From Pseudocercospora fijiensis CIRAD86 (Eukaryota > Ascomycota > Dothideomycetes > Mycosphaerellales > Mycosphaerellaceae), in assembly GCF_000340215.1 (NCBI RefSeq), contig NW_006921538.1, positions 1,240,001-1,304,000 of the forward strand: a DNA stretch of 64,000 bases, given 5' to 3'. Under the pieces are notes generated by a model. It ran no database searches, was not told the DNA's origin, and was given only the letters and a program-made list of their open reading frames with translations. Both the position numbers and the translations under genes were made by a program. Positions 1-10,416 of the stretch are shown in pieces; the stretch's first letter is position 1; the number at the start of each line of letters is the position of its first letter.

Positions 1-84
1 TTCCTAGTAGGTCAGGCGCTCGGACGCTCTTACGGGACTTTAAACACCTGCCTAACTTCGGCGACTTGACGCATATTCTACGAC

Positions 85-489
85 TCATGCAGCGAACAAG
101 GCCATGCAATCAGGCTGAAATGCGAAGAGATAAAGCAAACACGCGTTCCTTGCCTCCGAGGAGCGCCTTGCGACGTCTATACGGGTCGTTCGGAGCCATG
201 CCCAATGATAATCCTTCCAGAAGTTCATCACTGCCGCCGGTCCACGAGGCACGGAGTGACTCGTCGTCGGGGTGATAACAATAGCTTTCTTCTCAGGGTA
301 TGCCATAGGTGTGCCGACACGCCACACGTGGAGAGCGTAGGGATGAGCCTGCAAGCCATGCTTCATGATGCGGAGAAACTTGGGGTTAGGTATATCCCAT
401 GTTTGACAATCCCGGATCAAAAAACGATACGGAGGTCTTAGCAATGAGTCTTGTGCCGGGGCTTCAATCAATGCTGAATCAACTTCCAA
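85..489 (-). other. Possible gene fragment in the left intergenic region (weak)
   Basis: An open frame of about 134 codons reads on the minus strand with amino-acid use like a real protein (several Trp, Tyr and His, few low-complexity runs), but it has no ATG at its upstream end and begins with TTG codons, so it would need an upstream exon or be a decayed fragment. I do not recognise the family. The rest of 1-747 shows no gene. The part next to 748 is the presumed promoter of the sugar transporter, and two near-identical short phrases (AATGCCGGACT) stand in tandem near 609-635. Confidence 0.25.
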
Positions 490-747
490 TCAATTGTTAC
501 TGGCTCCGTGTAGGACTACCCAGTTGCTGGGACCTCCGTACTTGGTAGTTGTGTCTTCTTCGTTGTATCTCGCTGCGAGAATACACCGACTTCCCAACTC
601 AAGCATGTAATGCCGGACTCAGAATGTAATGCCGGACTTCTTGAGTTTCGGGAGCCTCGCATCTTGTGATCAAGCGTTGAACCACTGCTCTGAAATAGAG
701 ACCAACCTCCAGACAAGTTTATGGCATGATCTGCTAACACCTCAAAC

Positions 748-3256
748 ATGGCATCGACAGAGAAGAAAGACACCGCAATCCAGCTAGAGACGATCGGCAA
801 TGATCCAGATCCAGATCCAGATCCAGCAACCGTGACAGAAGACAAAATAGACAGCTACGGTCTTCTCAAGTCGAGATATGATGAGCTATCGATTCTTCGC
901 ACCCTCTGGGTATTCAAGCGCGTCATTTTTGTCTCACTCGCTGTCTACACAGGGTACCTGTGCGAGGGATTCGAGGTTAGCACTTCCGCTCAAAGTGATC
1001 GAGTGCTCTTTGCTGATTGGTGAACTTAGCTCAACGCCGGCGGGAGCGTCATCGCGAATGCTGGTTTCATCAAGCAGTTCGGCGATGCCAAGAGCACAGG
1101 CGTGAGGGCCTTGGATCCCACTTGGGGTATGTCAGCAGTAGTGGTATTGCAAGCGGAAGAATTGCTGACCACGCGTAGTGTCGACATGGAGCGCCCTTTT
1201 AGTTCGTGAGGCCGACAACGAGAAAGACGCTCTTACTGACTGACGTGATCAGAATGTTGGGCAACTGCTCACCTTCACATATGTCTCCTGGTAAGTAGTT
1301 ACAACCGGGACACGACACACGTTCCAATTTCGCGATATGTATGTCTAACTTGGCCCAGGTTCGCCGACCGTTTCGGACGAAAGCCTTCATTCTACGTCGC
1401 GTGGATCTGGCTAGTTGTCGTGAGCGCGACCTATGTGAGCATAAGCTTTCCCATGTTCTCGCTAACAATCTAGGGCTGCGTTTTCCTCAACACTGCCAAG
1501 TCACCATCAGTCTGGGTACGTACGAAATGGACTGTGCGCTCCTACCGATCAAGGATCCAGACTGAATCATTTATTCTCTAGGCTCTGGCAAAGCTCTGCA
1601 ACGGCGCCGGAATTGGAGTGCTTCAGTAAGCTTTGTACAGGCACCAATCATCAGATGTTTCTCGCTCACTAATAGGTCAGGATTGTCTGTCAGGTGTATA
1701 TCATGGAGATCTGTCCGAACCGCATACGAGGTGGTATGGTCGTGTTTCAATCCGTATGGTACGTTCGTTTAGATATATGGGCGGCGTTGACGGGCCATGT
1801 GCTCACTCACCATCTGTGCAGGGGCTGCATCGGTGGTATCATTGTTGCCGTTATGATGCAGCAGCTGAATAAAAAGCATCCGGATAATTACCTCGTTGCA
1901 ATGCGAATACTCTGGGGCCCGATTGCGTTCATGATTGTATGCTGGGCATTCGTCCCCGAATCACCGTGGCACCACGCACGGAAGGGAGAAAAAGAGAAGG
2001 CCATAAAGGCACTCAAGAAGCTTTTCGGCGGCGTCGACGGCTACGACTTTGAAGAGGAATATGCGATCATTTCTCGAACCATCGAGCATGAGCAATCCTT
2101 GAACGAGGAAAAGCCAAGATTCCGCGACGTATTCCGCGGCTTGAATCTGGTAGGCGCTTTTGCTGGCTGGTATGGAAAGGATGGCAACAGCTGACAGAGC
2201 ATGGCAGAAACGCGCAAGTATTGTCATCATCTTGAGCATTTCTCAGCAGCTTGCTGGTTTGGCAATCATCTCCACCTACTCTACTTGTACGTTTAGTCAC
2301 AAGCCTCTATTGCGCCTGGTGCACCGCTGACATTGCAGACTTCTTCTCCTTGGCTGGACTGGACGATCCTTTCCTGGGCACACTTATTCTTCAGTAGGCG
2401 ACGGGGTATTCAAGCAAGCACGAAGACAGCTAATAAGTTGGTGCAGATGCTGCAATCTAGCGGCGGTCCTCTTCTGGTCGCTTACTGCAGACTATCTCGG
2501 ACGACGAGTGACGCTCAACACGTGCCAAACTCTCGTATGCGTCATCCTTGTGATCGTCGGGTCTTTGTACTGGACGGGAGCAACACATGACAACGCTGCT
2601 GCTGGCACGGCTCTGGTGGGTGCAACTACTCTCAAATTACGTGACATGCTGGTGGCTTGCCAACTAATATTGCAAAGCTGGTCATTTGCTGCTTCTGGAC
2701 GTTCTCGTTCCAGATTGTCGCTATATCATACTATCTCTACTCGGCTGAACTGCCGACTGCACTCCTCCGAAGTGAGTGCTCTGCTCAGAGCATACGCACC
2801 GCTCGTGGACTAACACCTGCGCAGTCAAGACAGGACCCATCACGTTCTTCATGAACTCGATCACTGGCATCGCCACGTGGTATGTATTGCTCGAATGCGC
2901 AGGGTGAGATGTGATGGATGGCTAGACGACTCACCAATGAGCAGCTATGCTACGCCGCCGATGCTCCTGCACATGAGCCTCCGAGCTGCCTTCGTGTACT
3001 TCGCATTTTCCGTGCCCATTTGTATCGTCATGTGGCTTTATGTGCCGGAGACGAAAGGGTAAGCTGGCGCGCGGCACAAGAGTGGGCAGAAGCAGAAATG
3101 GCAAGCTGACGGTTGTGATACAGGAGGTCTGCGGCGGAGATCGACGAACTGTATGAACGAAAGGTGCCAGCTTGGAGATGGGCTTCCACGAGGACGGCGG
3201 CAGAGGAGCAGATGGAAGCGGTGGTGCAGGTCAAGGGTCGCGTCAAGCAGGCATGA
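748..3256 (+). CDS. MFS sugar transporter, alpha-glucoside/maltose permease-like, 16 exons
   Basis: Predicted plasma-membrane sugar:proton symporter of the major facilitator superfamily (sugar porter family). Exons as I read them: 748-975, 1030-1126, 1179-1201, 1253-1290, 1359-1419, 1474-1515, 1582-1625, 1681-1758, 1822-2149, 2208-2286, 2339-2393, 2447-2615, 2678-2771, 2825-2879, 2945-3058, 3124-3256. They sum to 1,638 nt (545 aa) with no frameshift, and every junction is GT-AG. Family signatures are visible: FADRFGRK after TM2, the PESPW-type motif after TM6 (PESPWHHARKG), SISQQLAG in TM7 and PETKG after TM12. The N-terminal segment (YDELSILRTLWVFKR, then TGYLCEGFE) resembles fungal maltose/alpha-glucoside permeases, but substrate is inference. 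The start is the only in-frame ATG, in context caaacATGG. A DP dipeptide run near residue 20 comes from a hexanucleotide repeat. The 23- and 38-nt exons are unusual for a fungal gene. Confidence 0.85.
802..825 (+). repeat. Hexanucleotide repeat (GATCCA)4 in a coding exon
   Basis: Four exact copies of GATCCA encode an Asp-Pro run in the cytosolic N-terminus of the sugar transporter. It belongs to a wider set of in-frame hexanucleotide repeats in this window. Confidence 0.9.
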
Positions 3257-4102
3257 AGTGGTCTCACGTCGCAAGATGATGGCGATGGCGATGGCGCGTG
3301 TGGTAACAACCGTTCGAAGTACAACGGCGGCTCTCAAGCACGTGCGATCATAGGCGCAGTCACTATTCCAGGCGCAGCGTCACGCTCAAATTTCCCAGTT
3401 CCAAGTGCGTAGGCGCGCCTGCTACTCGATGCAGGCCGTTTGGAGCGATGCATGCAGCACGAGGCTGATGAGAATTGACGCCGGCGGCTTTGAGACAGCA
3501 CTTTTGGTGTGTATGAGCCTCACGGTGGAGGCCGAAGCGGCGCTTGCGAGCAGCATAAGTTGGACCATGTGCCGTGCCGTGCCGTGCTGTGCTGTGCCTC
3601 TGCGTTCATCACACTTTTGACTTCGTCGCCGAACACCAAGGTTTTCCGCTGAAAGGGAACCTGGGAAAGCCACGCCCAAGCATTGCGCTAGCACGTGCTC
3701 CGTGTCTGTGATTCGCTGCATGCTTCCTCGCCTCCATTCCGCTGGGATCACTCTCCCTCCGCGCGGTGCGCGATCGACAAGCAAGCACACCTCGACCACT
3801 GCACGTTCGTCGCGACATTCAATTCCTCCTCTCCTTGACTTCTCTTTCGACCTTGCATCCGGAAGGCCCGGCCAGCACACGCCAATCGAGCGTCGACGCC
3901 CACGTCCAGCGGCTACGACCGACCAGCTTCACAGGGCCAGTGCCAGTGCCAGTGCCAGTGCCAGTGCCAGTGCCAGTGCCAGTGCCCGTGCCAGGCTGTA
4001 CATTCCACCGGTTTCGAATATTGCGGTTGAGTGCGTATGCCAGCCGGGTTTCCGGACTAGTGCTAGCGGTCAGTGAATAGTGTTTCCACCTCTTCTGAAT
4101 GC
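3257..4102. other. Intergenic region between the sugar transporter and the first repeat block
   Basis: Several overlapping open frames exist on both strands, but none has protein-like composition, a convincing start or a recognisable domain. The stretch ends abruptly at about 4,100, where CpA and TpG become rare and TpA common, marking the edge of RIP-mutated DNA. A (CCAGTG)n microsatellite lies at 3937-3984. Confidence 0.6.
3937..3984 (+). repeat. Hexanucleotide microsatellite (CCAGTG)8
   Basis: Eight exact copies of CCAGTG are followed by one degenerate copy (CCCGTG). It is intergenic, about 120 bp from the RIP boundary. Its CA and TG dinucleotides are intact, so this DNA was not exposed to the mutation that hit the neighbouring repeat. 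Confidence 0.95.
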
Positions 4103-4674
4103 GGCTAGTATAGCGGTTAGCCTAGAAGAAGTCTACCTACGGCGGTAGAGTTGTTTCTATATTATTAGGCTCTGTAGGTATGCTATATATAGTTTAGTTA
4201 TATCTATAACAAGCCTTAGTCGGTGCGGCTATAACCTTAGTAGAGCTGCTTCTAACCTTATTGCTATTCTACTGCTCTTATAGATAGAAAGCGACAATTA
4301 TAGCTCTATTCTTTATAGGACTACTACTATAGGTATACGGCTAGTTTAGATATAACTAGGTAGACGACAGTTATCGAGAAGTTAGCCCTCCGCCGGCCTT
4401 CGAAGATACTAGAAGGTAGGTACCTCGAGAGATTAGGGTACGATTTCCGCTAGAATTGCTCTCGTTCTTAGTAATAGATAGTTAGAGTAGATTAGTACTA
4501 TAGAATCGACTCGAGGACTTCTCGGTCGTAGGTAGTAGTATTAGAGCCTATTAGTAGTTAGCAACTCGATAGCAATAGTATTAAGGTGCCCTATATACTA
4601 GGGCGTAGTTTAGAGCCTTCTTCGACTTAATCTAAGCTATAAGCGACTTAATCGACTCCTATACTAGCGCCGAG

Positions 4675-5992
4675 ACCTACAACCGTAGAAACAGACAATA
4701 AGGACACGCTAAAGGTATAGAAGCGAGCGCGCGGTCTAATACTATCGTTAGCGGCTAAATAGCGTACTCCGAAGGTAAATAGGAAGAAGAAGGATAAAGC
4801 CGCGACTAGTAGTAGAAAGTAGAAGGATACGGAAACAGCCGCAACGGCTACTAGTAACAAAGGAGGAGGGTAGGGCGGTTCTTAGGCTAACACTAAAGGC
4901 GCTAAAGGTAGTAAAGTTAGTAGTAGTAATAAGGAAATAGGTAAAGGCCTAGAAGAAGGTAAGGACGGTAGTAATAGCGCACCTCCGCTAGAGAATAATA
5001 GGTTACTAGTTAAGGAACACTACCCTCGTTTCTACCTTAATAGTAGACTGTCTCGTATCCGCCTCTTCGAGGTTATTATTGCTAGAGCTAGGCAATATTC
5101 TAAGATCCCTCTTATCTAATTTTAGAAGCTTATTCGCAAGGACCTTATAGAGGCTAATATAATAGTACCTACTAATATCGATCGGATAATATTTAGTAAC
5201 GCTATAGGTAGGAAGGGCTTCGTTAGGTAGCGCGAGGATCTATCGAGCGGTTATCGTTATTCTTAACTAAAGATGTCTAATCGAGAGGAAGAGCTACTCG
5301 ACGAGATTATCGCTATACGAGACGATCGAAAGGCTAAGCTCGAAGACTAGAAGAAGGTTAATATCGTTCGTAAGGCGTAGGAAGCGGTAAAGAATAAGAT
5401 AAGGGCGGCCGCTCTTAGTTAGTAGAAGACGCCTAGTTAGGAGATAGACTCGTTGTTGCTAACTAGTAAGAATAGACTAGATAGTAGCGTCGAATTAGTA
5501 TACGTAGGTCGTACTAATATTAGGTCTGTCCGTGCCTCTAGTACTATCTAAGGCGTACTATATATAGAACAGCGTATAATGATAGAAGGTCTGCAAAAGA
5601 CGTCTAATCTTATATTGTTGCAAGGTAACCGCTAGTACTCGGAGATGCTAGCGGCTTCTTGTAAGAAGTTAGCTATTATCGAAGGCGCCTTTATAGCTAT
5701 TATACGGATTGAAGAGCGCAAACTCGAGGCCGATTTAGCACGGATTGAGCGTAAGAATAACAATGCCGTCGCTATATAGAAACTAGCCGATAATATAAAG
5801 GAGCGTAAGGAAGCAAGAGATAGGAAGGAATTAGGGCGAGAAGAAGCCCGAAAGTAGGACTAGATTAAACGTAACTATATACTCGATACTAAGCTAAACA
5901 AGATAAATAGTAACAATAAGGATAGGTATAAGAAGCAGGACAATAAGTTAGATACTATATTAGAGGCAATACGCAATAGTTTTAGGAAGTAA
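4675..5992 (+). pseudogene. RIP-broken unknown protein 1 of the 4.1-7.7 kb element
   Basis: A single frame of about 440 codons, interrupted only by TAG/TAA codons that CpA-to-TpA change explains. The first third is rich in Lys, Ser, Gly and Thr with RKKKD-type basic clusters (nuclear-localisation-like). Near 5,015 a compact segment follows (EHYPRFYL, then RLSRIRLFEVIIARARQY), and the last 200 codons are dominated by Glu/Lys/Arg heptads suggesting coiled coil, ending at TAA 5990-5992. I do not recognise the family. The composition would suit a DNA-binding or structural accessory protein, which is inference only. Confidence 0.45.
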
Positions 5993-6270
5993 TTTAGTAT
6001 TTAGGGTATATAATATATCGGCGATATTCAATACTTCGGCTAGCATTATACATATCTACGGCCTTATACTAATTATATAAGCTTTTAGATGCTTGGCATA
6101 TATACACACTAGATCTAATATATCTCGGATATAACGAATACCTAACAAAGGAACTAATATTATTACTCGAGCCTGTTCTTAGCGGTCTACTATATTATTA
6201 GATTTCCGCTATTTCCTTTACTACTTAACAACAACAACAACTACGACCGCTATCTACCTTCCTATATATT

Positions 6271-7640
6271 AAGACCTAAGTATTTATCGAGCGTCAGCGG
6301 CCTACACTTAAACCTGCTACCAATTATATCCGGAATACGCTATTCTATCGTATCTTCTTAGCGGAGGCAAACTATATAGTTATAGAGGAATACGGACACG
6401 CGCTAGAAGAGACTAATAGGCTAGTTTGTAGGCTAGAGGTTGTTATAGAAGTAATTAATAGACTAGAAGGTCTCTATCTTACTAAACGCCTATTCTACGC
6501 TAATCCGTAACGACGATAGGTCGGCATTGAATTTTCGCTAGTTTACCTCTAAAAATCGATAGCCCTACGTATACGTAAACGGTGCGATACAGCTATACAA
6601 TCTATAGTATGCGTTGTCGCCTATAACGAAGAGATAAGGCTAGTTCTCGAAGAGACGGACAAAGCGCTGCTCTAGGTCCGTACGCTAGAATAAGGTCTAG
6701 TTATAGCAAACTCCAACCTCTAGTAACGATATATAGACAACGAGGCTATCCGGTGTTGTTATAGCCTAGTATTTAAGACCCTAGCCCTTATAATATAGGC
6801 TATATACTACCTTCGCTATTGTAGGGTCCTATAGTATATAGTGCGACTAGAATACGCTATCGATAAACCCCTATACCTTGCTATTATAGAAGCTATCTTT
6901 ATTAAGGGTATTAACTCGCTGTCTATACTAATGTAGCTTCTCGTACGTTAAACTAGGCTACTAATAGATTAGTTCATTATATCGCTCGTAGATCTCGTAA
7001 AGGGCACTATAGAATATGCGATAGGTAGTACTCGGATAGTAACTAAGTAGTATAGATTGTCTATACTAGCGATCCGGATAGGCTATCCTTTAATATAGGA
7101 TATAGACTACTTGTCTTGCCGTAGCTCTACAACCCTTGTAGTTAACTCGGTATTCAGTATTACCCTATATCGCCGTCGCGAGTCTGTTAATTTGGCCCTT
7201 TATAAGCTAATAGAGCCTACGGATATTCTCCTTATATTCTTCTTCTAACGACTAGTTTACCGCGTAAGCAGATACCCTAAACGACTCTCGGTTGTCTAGT
7301 TGCCTTACTCTACGCTATATCTAGTTAACTAGGTCCTTATATAGGCTCTAGTTAAGTATCAAATTCGCCGCGGAAGTAATAAGATATTGCTACTACCGTA
7401 GGAGCCGCTATTGCGTTAAAAACAGTACCTCTAAGTCGTCGTCTATATCTTCGAGCAATAGCAAGAGCCTAGCGGCTATAATAGACGTATTGACCTTAAG
7501 AAACGCGTAGTTAATACATACGATAATAGACACTATACTACTAAGAAGATAACTATTTTAAACTTCTATATATTGCTATTTTAGTAGACGGCCGAGGGTG
7601 GCTTTATTGCCTTCGAGGCGAGCCTCGATTAGGACTGGTT
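6271..7640 (+). pseudogene. RIP-broken unknown protein 2 of the 4.1-7.7 kb element
   Basis: A second frame of about 455 codons on the same strand, again without frameshift and broken mainly by TAG. Readable segments include IERQRPTLKPATNYIRNTLF, IVIEEYGHALEETNRL and LKKRVVNTYDNRHYTTKK. There is no recognisable catalytic signature. The frame continues into unmutated sequence to about 7,881, so the element edge or the true stop is uncertain. The 280 bp between the two frames (5993-6270) hold nothing I recognise. Confidence 0.4.
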
Positions 7641-7656
7641 GCTAACCATAATAGCC

Positions 7657-8132
7657 CTCACGATCCTGCAAACCCTCCTTCGAAACCGGTGGATTGTGCT
7701 AATAAGCGCCGAAGCAAAGCTCTTTGCCGCGAATCACAACCCTACCACCCCTACGCTACCCAAACCTCTGCATACCACCCGTGCACGCCCTGCCCTCCGA
7801 TTGGACCGTCGGAGCGCTCTCACTGGCCTCAAAGCATACACCTACAAACCCGCACACTGTACGCGCCCACTCCAAGAATAGCTGCACAGCGCTTCTGCAA
7901 CAGCGCTGTGCTGTGCTGCTGAAGCGCCGCCGGCCGTCAGGTAAGCATCAGAGCCTAATTGCTTTAATCACAACACACCTGCTCTGCTCCTGGTCCTCTC
8001 CTCCCGCCGCCGCCGCCGCCGCCCTTCACCCGTGCCGCTGACACACCTCGCAGGCCTGGAGTGTCGTCGTTCCCGATTCATTCATTTGATTCTTCGGTCC
8101 CTACCAACCCTCGCAAACGACGACACCCAACC
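7657..8132 (+). promoter_or_regulatory. Promoter and 5' UTR of the 8.1-kb gene, with a probable 5' UTR intron
   Basis: This unmutated DNA lies between the repeat block and the start of the Ser/Pro-rich gene. A strong donor (GTAAGC at 7941) and acceptor (CGCAG ending at 8053) with a TAAT-type branch region define a probable 113-bp intron just upstream of the ATG. A (CCG)n run near 8005-8021 lies inside it. If the intron is real, transcription starts before 7940. Confidence 0.5.
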
Positions 8133-9098
8133 ATGGCCACTGCCACTGCCACTGCCACTGCCACTGCCACTGCCACTGCCACTGCCACCTCCTCCGCCAC
8201 GATGGCAGCCGCGGGATATGACAGCAAAAGAGCCAGCACCAGCACTGCTTCATCCTTGCCCACCCCCGGATCTGGAACATTTCCTTCGGAATTGCTCAGT
8301 CCCACGACAGCATCTTCAGCCTTCATCAGAAAAGATGAAGCCCTCCGAACTCCCATCACTCCTCCTTCTGCCTACTTGGACTTTTTGAAGACCTTCTCCC
8401 CTGCCGTTCAGAGTCCTGCTTCCGCAACCAGCACTCGCTTTAGCTTCACCGACAGAACCTTTGACCCATCCTTCGACAAGCTGACCGAACTTCCACCCCC
8501 CAAATCTTCCATGACTCCTCCAACATCGCAGCCATCCATCTCGAGGAACAACTCGTCCGACTCCAACGGAACGCAGCAAAGTGCCGCCACAGCGAGCAGT
8601 GCACCTGCCGACACCGCCACCAGACCGGACTCGCCACGCATCATCATTCCACCTTCACCATTTGTGAGGCCAGCACCGAGGTCTGCACGGACGCCACGAC
8701 GCCTGAACATTCCACAGTCACCTTTCACTCCAGCACTCGGATCAGCTCTCTCCCTCCAGTCGCAACCCTCGCCCTACGCCTCCACCCCTCTCAGTGCAGC
8801 GCCATGGAGTGCTTCCTTCTCGCCACGAGAGTACACCCCGGATATCAATGGTCCGCCGGGCAGTAAAGTGCATGTACGTCATGTCGTCACTCGTACCGTC
8901 ACCTACTGCCGAACATCCCTCGATCCACCACCCAAGGGCAAGAGGAGAAAGATCGAAGCAGACGATGACGTGACATCGTCTGAGGCCTCTTCCGAAGAAC
9001 CTCCGATCAAACAAGAACCCATCGGAAGGATCGATGAGCTCTCAGAGGAATCAGCAGCTGAAGAGTCCGTTGCTTCTGCCTCTGCTTCCGAGACATGA
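8133..9098 (+). CDS. Conserved fungal Ser/Pro-rich protein of unknown function
   Basis: A 321-residue single-exon protein starting at ATG 8133 in good context (CCAACCATGGCC); the frame is open further upstream but only with non-ATG codons. It is rich in Ser, Pro, Thr and Ala and largely disordered. Conserved-looking blocks are RTPITPPSAYLDFLK near residue 70, PPSPFVRP followed by RSARTPRRLNIPQSPFTPA in the middle, HVRHVVTRTVTYCRTSLDP followed by PKGKRRKIE towards the C-terminus, then an acidic Ser/Glu tail with a PPIKQEP sequence. I recall this pattern from uncharacterised ascomycete proteins; the basic KGKRRK cluster suggests nuclear location and the SP/TP sites suggest kinase regulation (both inference). 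An Ala-Thr run at residues 2-17 comes from a hexanucleotide repeat. The gene is isolated between two RIP-mutated blocks yet carries no RIP damage. Confidence 0.8.
   Translation: MATATATATATATATATATSSATMAAAGYDSKRASTSTASSLPTPGSGTFPSELLSPTTASSAFIRKDEALRTPITPPSAYLDFLKTFSPAVQSPASATSTRFSFTDRTFDPSFDKLTELPPPKSSMTPPTSQPSISRNNSSDSNGTQQSAATASSAPADTATRPDSPRIIIPPSPFVRPAPRSARTPRRLNIPQSPFTPALGSALSLQSQPSPYASTPLSAAPWSASFSPREYTPDINGPPGSKVHVRHVVTRTVTYCRTSLDPPPKGKRRKIEADDDVTSSEASSEEPPIKQEPIGRIDELSEESAAEESVASASASET
8136..8183 (+). repeat. Hexanucleotide repeat (GCCACT)8 in coding sequence
   Basis: Eight exact copies directly after the start codon encode Ala-Thr repeats at the extreme N-terminus. CA dinucleotides are intact. 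Confidence 0.95.
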
Positions 9099-9680
9099 CA
9101 GGAGAGTCTTGTGCATGGTCATCACAACCATGATCTTCGACATTGACACACGCAAGTTGTCAACATTTCTGACAGCATTTGCGTTCAATTTCATGAGACC
9201 TGAAATAATCTCGACAGCCCCGAGCCAAACAGTGGCTGACTGGGACGTCGAATGAATGGCACCTTGCTTGCTTTCCTTTCTGATGACTTAACGATGGATA
9301 CCACTTTGAAAGCCTTCGAAAGCCTGGCGCAGGAGAGGCGTACAAACAGTTGGAAATGATTGTTGTCGTTTTGTCACATATGTGCGTAAAGGCTCTCTAT
9401 GGGAAGACGAGCATGGACAGAGGCACAACGTGGCGCTGGCTTTTCTTCTTCTTCTTCTTCTTCTTCTCACTCATCATCGTTCGAGAAGAGCCGTATTGCT
9501 TCGCTAGACGCATTAGAGATACCGAAGCTCATAGAAGACGAGCTGAACTTGAGACGAATCTAAGTGAATATGAAGACAATTGCATACTTTCACACTGATT
9601 CACTTGTCCAAGCTCTTCCCATTAATGACATATCAAACCCCCGTGAAGCTGTTCTAACAATGCGTCGGTTTGTGTCTTAA
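9099..9680. other. 3' flank of the Ser/Pro-rich gene up to the retrotransposon nest
   Basis: Presumed 3' UTR and intergenic DNA with normal CA/TG content. It contains a (TTC)n tract at about 9440-9467. No gene is supported. RIP-type composition starts near 9,680-9,700. Confidence 0.6.
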
Positions 9681-9684
9681 GAGT

Positions 9685-10219
9685 GCGTCTACTTCGGCGC
9701 CGGTAGACAGGTAGATAGGTAGCCTTCTGTATAATATCTCTACCGCTTTATCTACCGCTAATATCTACCGCCTTAGCTACTTTACTTTTCGGTGCATATC
9801 GTCGGTAGATTGTAATTAATTACTATAGCGTCGTCCGAGCGTAGTATACTATTATTAGAAGGTATATACGTAAACCAAATAGCGAAAACGCGTTTTTAAA
9901 ACGCGTTTTAAGTAGCTTCTATATCTATATATAGTCTATTTTAACTATCTCTTCTATACTATTGTCTTCTAAGCTCTTAAAAAGTATAATAGATCTAAGG
10001 ATATAGGTCGGCGTAATAGTATATATAGTAATAGCGAGCTAGTACGCGGCTCTCGCGCTTTTACTAAAGCGGAAATAGTATAGGAAGTAGTATCGACTAG
10101 CTAGTATTATAAGGACGTTAACGTAGCTAAAGAAGGCCTAATATAAGGCAATTCGAGTACTATATAGTCCGGAGTAGGAGTATTATAATAAAACTAATTT
10201 AAAGTAGCTAGTATTAAAG
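9685..10219 (+). mobile_element. Left part of an old RIP-mutated relic, target of copy C
   Basis: RIP-mutated DNA left of the target-site duplication TAAAG (10215-10219). After removing copy C, a weak frame reads continuously from the left side into the right side (segments YKAIRVLYSP and then LVKELEERELVRNRGC at 51,005-51,060), suggesting copy C split an older coding relic. The family of this left portion is unknown. A doubled ACGCGT palindrome lies at 9885-9909. Confidence 0.45.
9885..9909. repeat. Two tandem copies of the palindrome AAAACGCGTTTT
   Basis: Two identical 12-bp palindromes are separated by one T. Each contains ACGCGT, the consensus of the fungal MBF/MluI cell-cycle box. There is no neighbouring intact gene, so a regulatory role is only a possibility. 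Confidence 0.7.
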
Positions 10220-10416
10220 TGTTAGGGCTAAAGAGGCTATACGTAATTAGCATATAACTAGACCGAGTAAAGCTAGGGTCTTAGTGCCTTAGGTAGGGCT
10301 TAGCGCTTAGCGTTAGGCTAACTAGCCTACCTTCCCCCTTCTCCTCCTAGATCTCTATCGAATACTATACTAACCTACTACTACCCTATCTACCTACTAA
10401 TATAACCCTTCTTATA
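10220..10416 (+). repeat. 5' LTR of copy C
   Basis: 197 bp starting TGTTAGGGCT and ending CTTATA (CTTACA before RIP). The internal sequence TAGTATTCGATC follows directly, as in copy B. Confidence 0.92.

Larger units (their letters stand above)
4103..7656 (+). mobile_element. RIP-mutated element of unknown family with candidate terminal inverted repeats
   Basis: A block of about 3.55 kb is strongly depleted in CA and TG and rich in TA. Its edges carry similar inverted sequences: GGCTAGTATAGCGGTTAGC at 4103-4121, and at 7641-7656 the reverse complement of GGCTATTATGGTTAGC, differing by small indels and one or two bases. No clear target-site duplication is visible. Two long frames on the plus strand (4675-5992 and 6271-7640) are interrupted only by TAG/TAA at plausible former Trp/Gln codons. 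No reverse transcriptase, integrase or DDE transposase motif was recognised, so the class is open; a TIR DNA transposon is the simplest reading. The last frame runs past the inverted repeat into unmutated DNA, so the right edge is uncertain. Confidence 0.5.

Noticed and set aside
3422..3880. Minus-strand 152-codon ORF right of the sugar transporter
   Set aside because: Composition is not protein-like, it overlaps equally long plus-strand frames, and no motif is recognisable.
4103..4121. tRNA A-box-like sequence (TAGTATAGCGGTTAG)
   Set aside because: No B-box or cloverleaf follows. It is better explained as the terminal inverted repeat of the 4.1-7.7 kb element.
8078..8728. Minus-strand ORFs antisense to the Ser/Pro-rich gene
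   Set aside because: Low-complexity shadows of the GC-rich plus-strand gene, without coherent domains.
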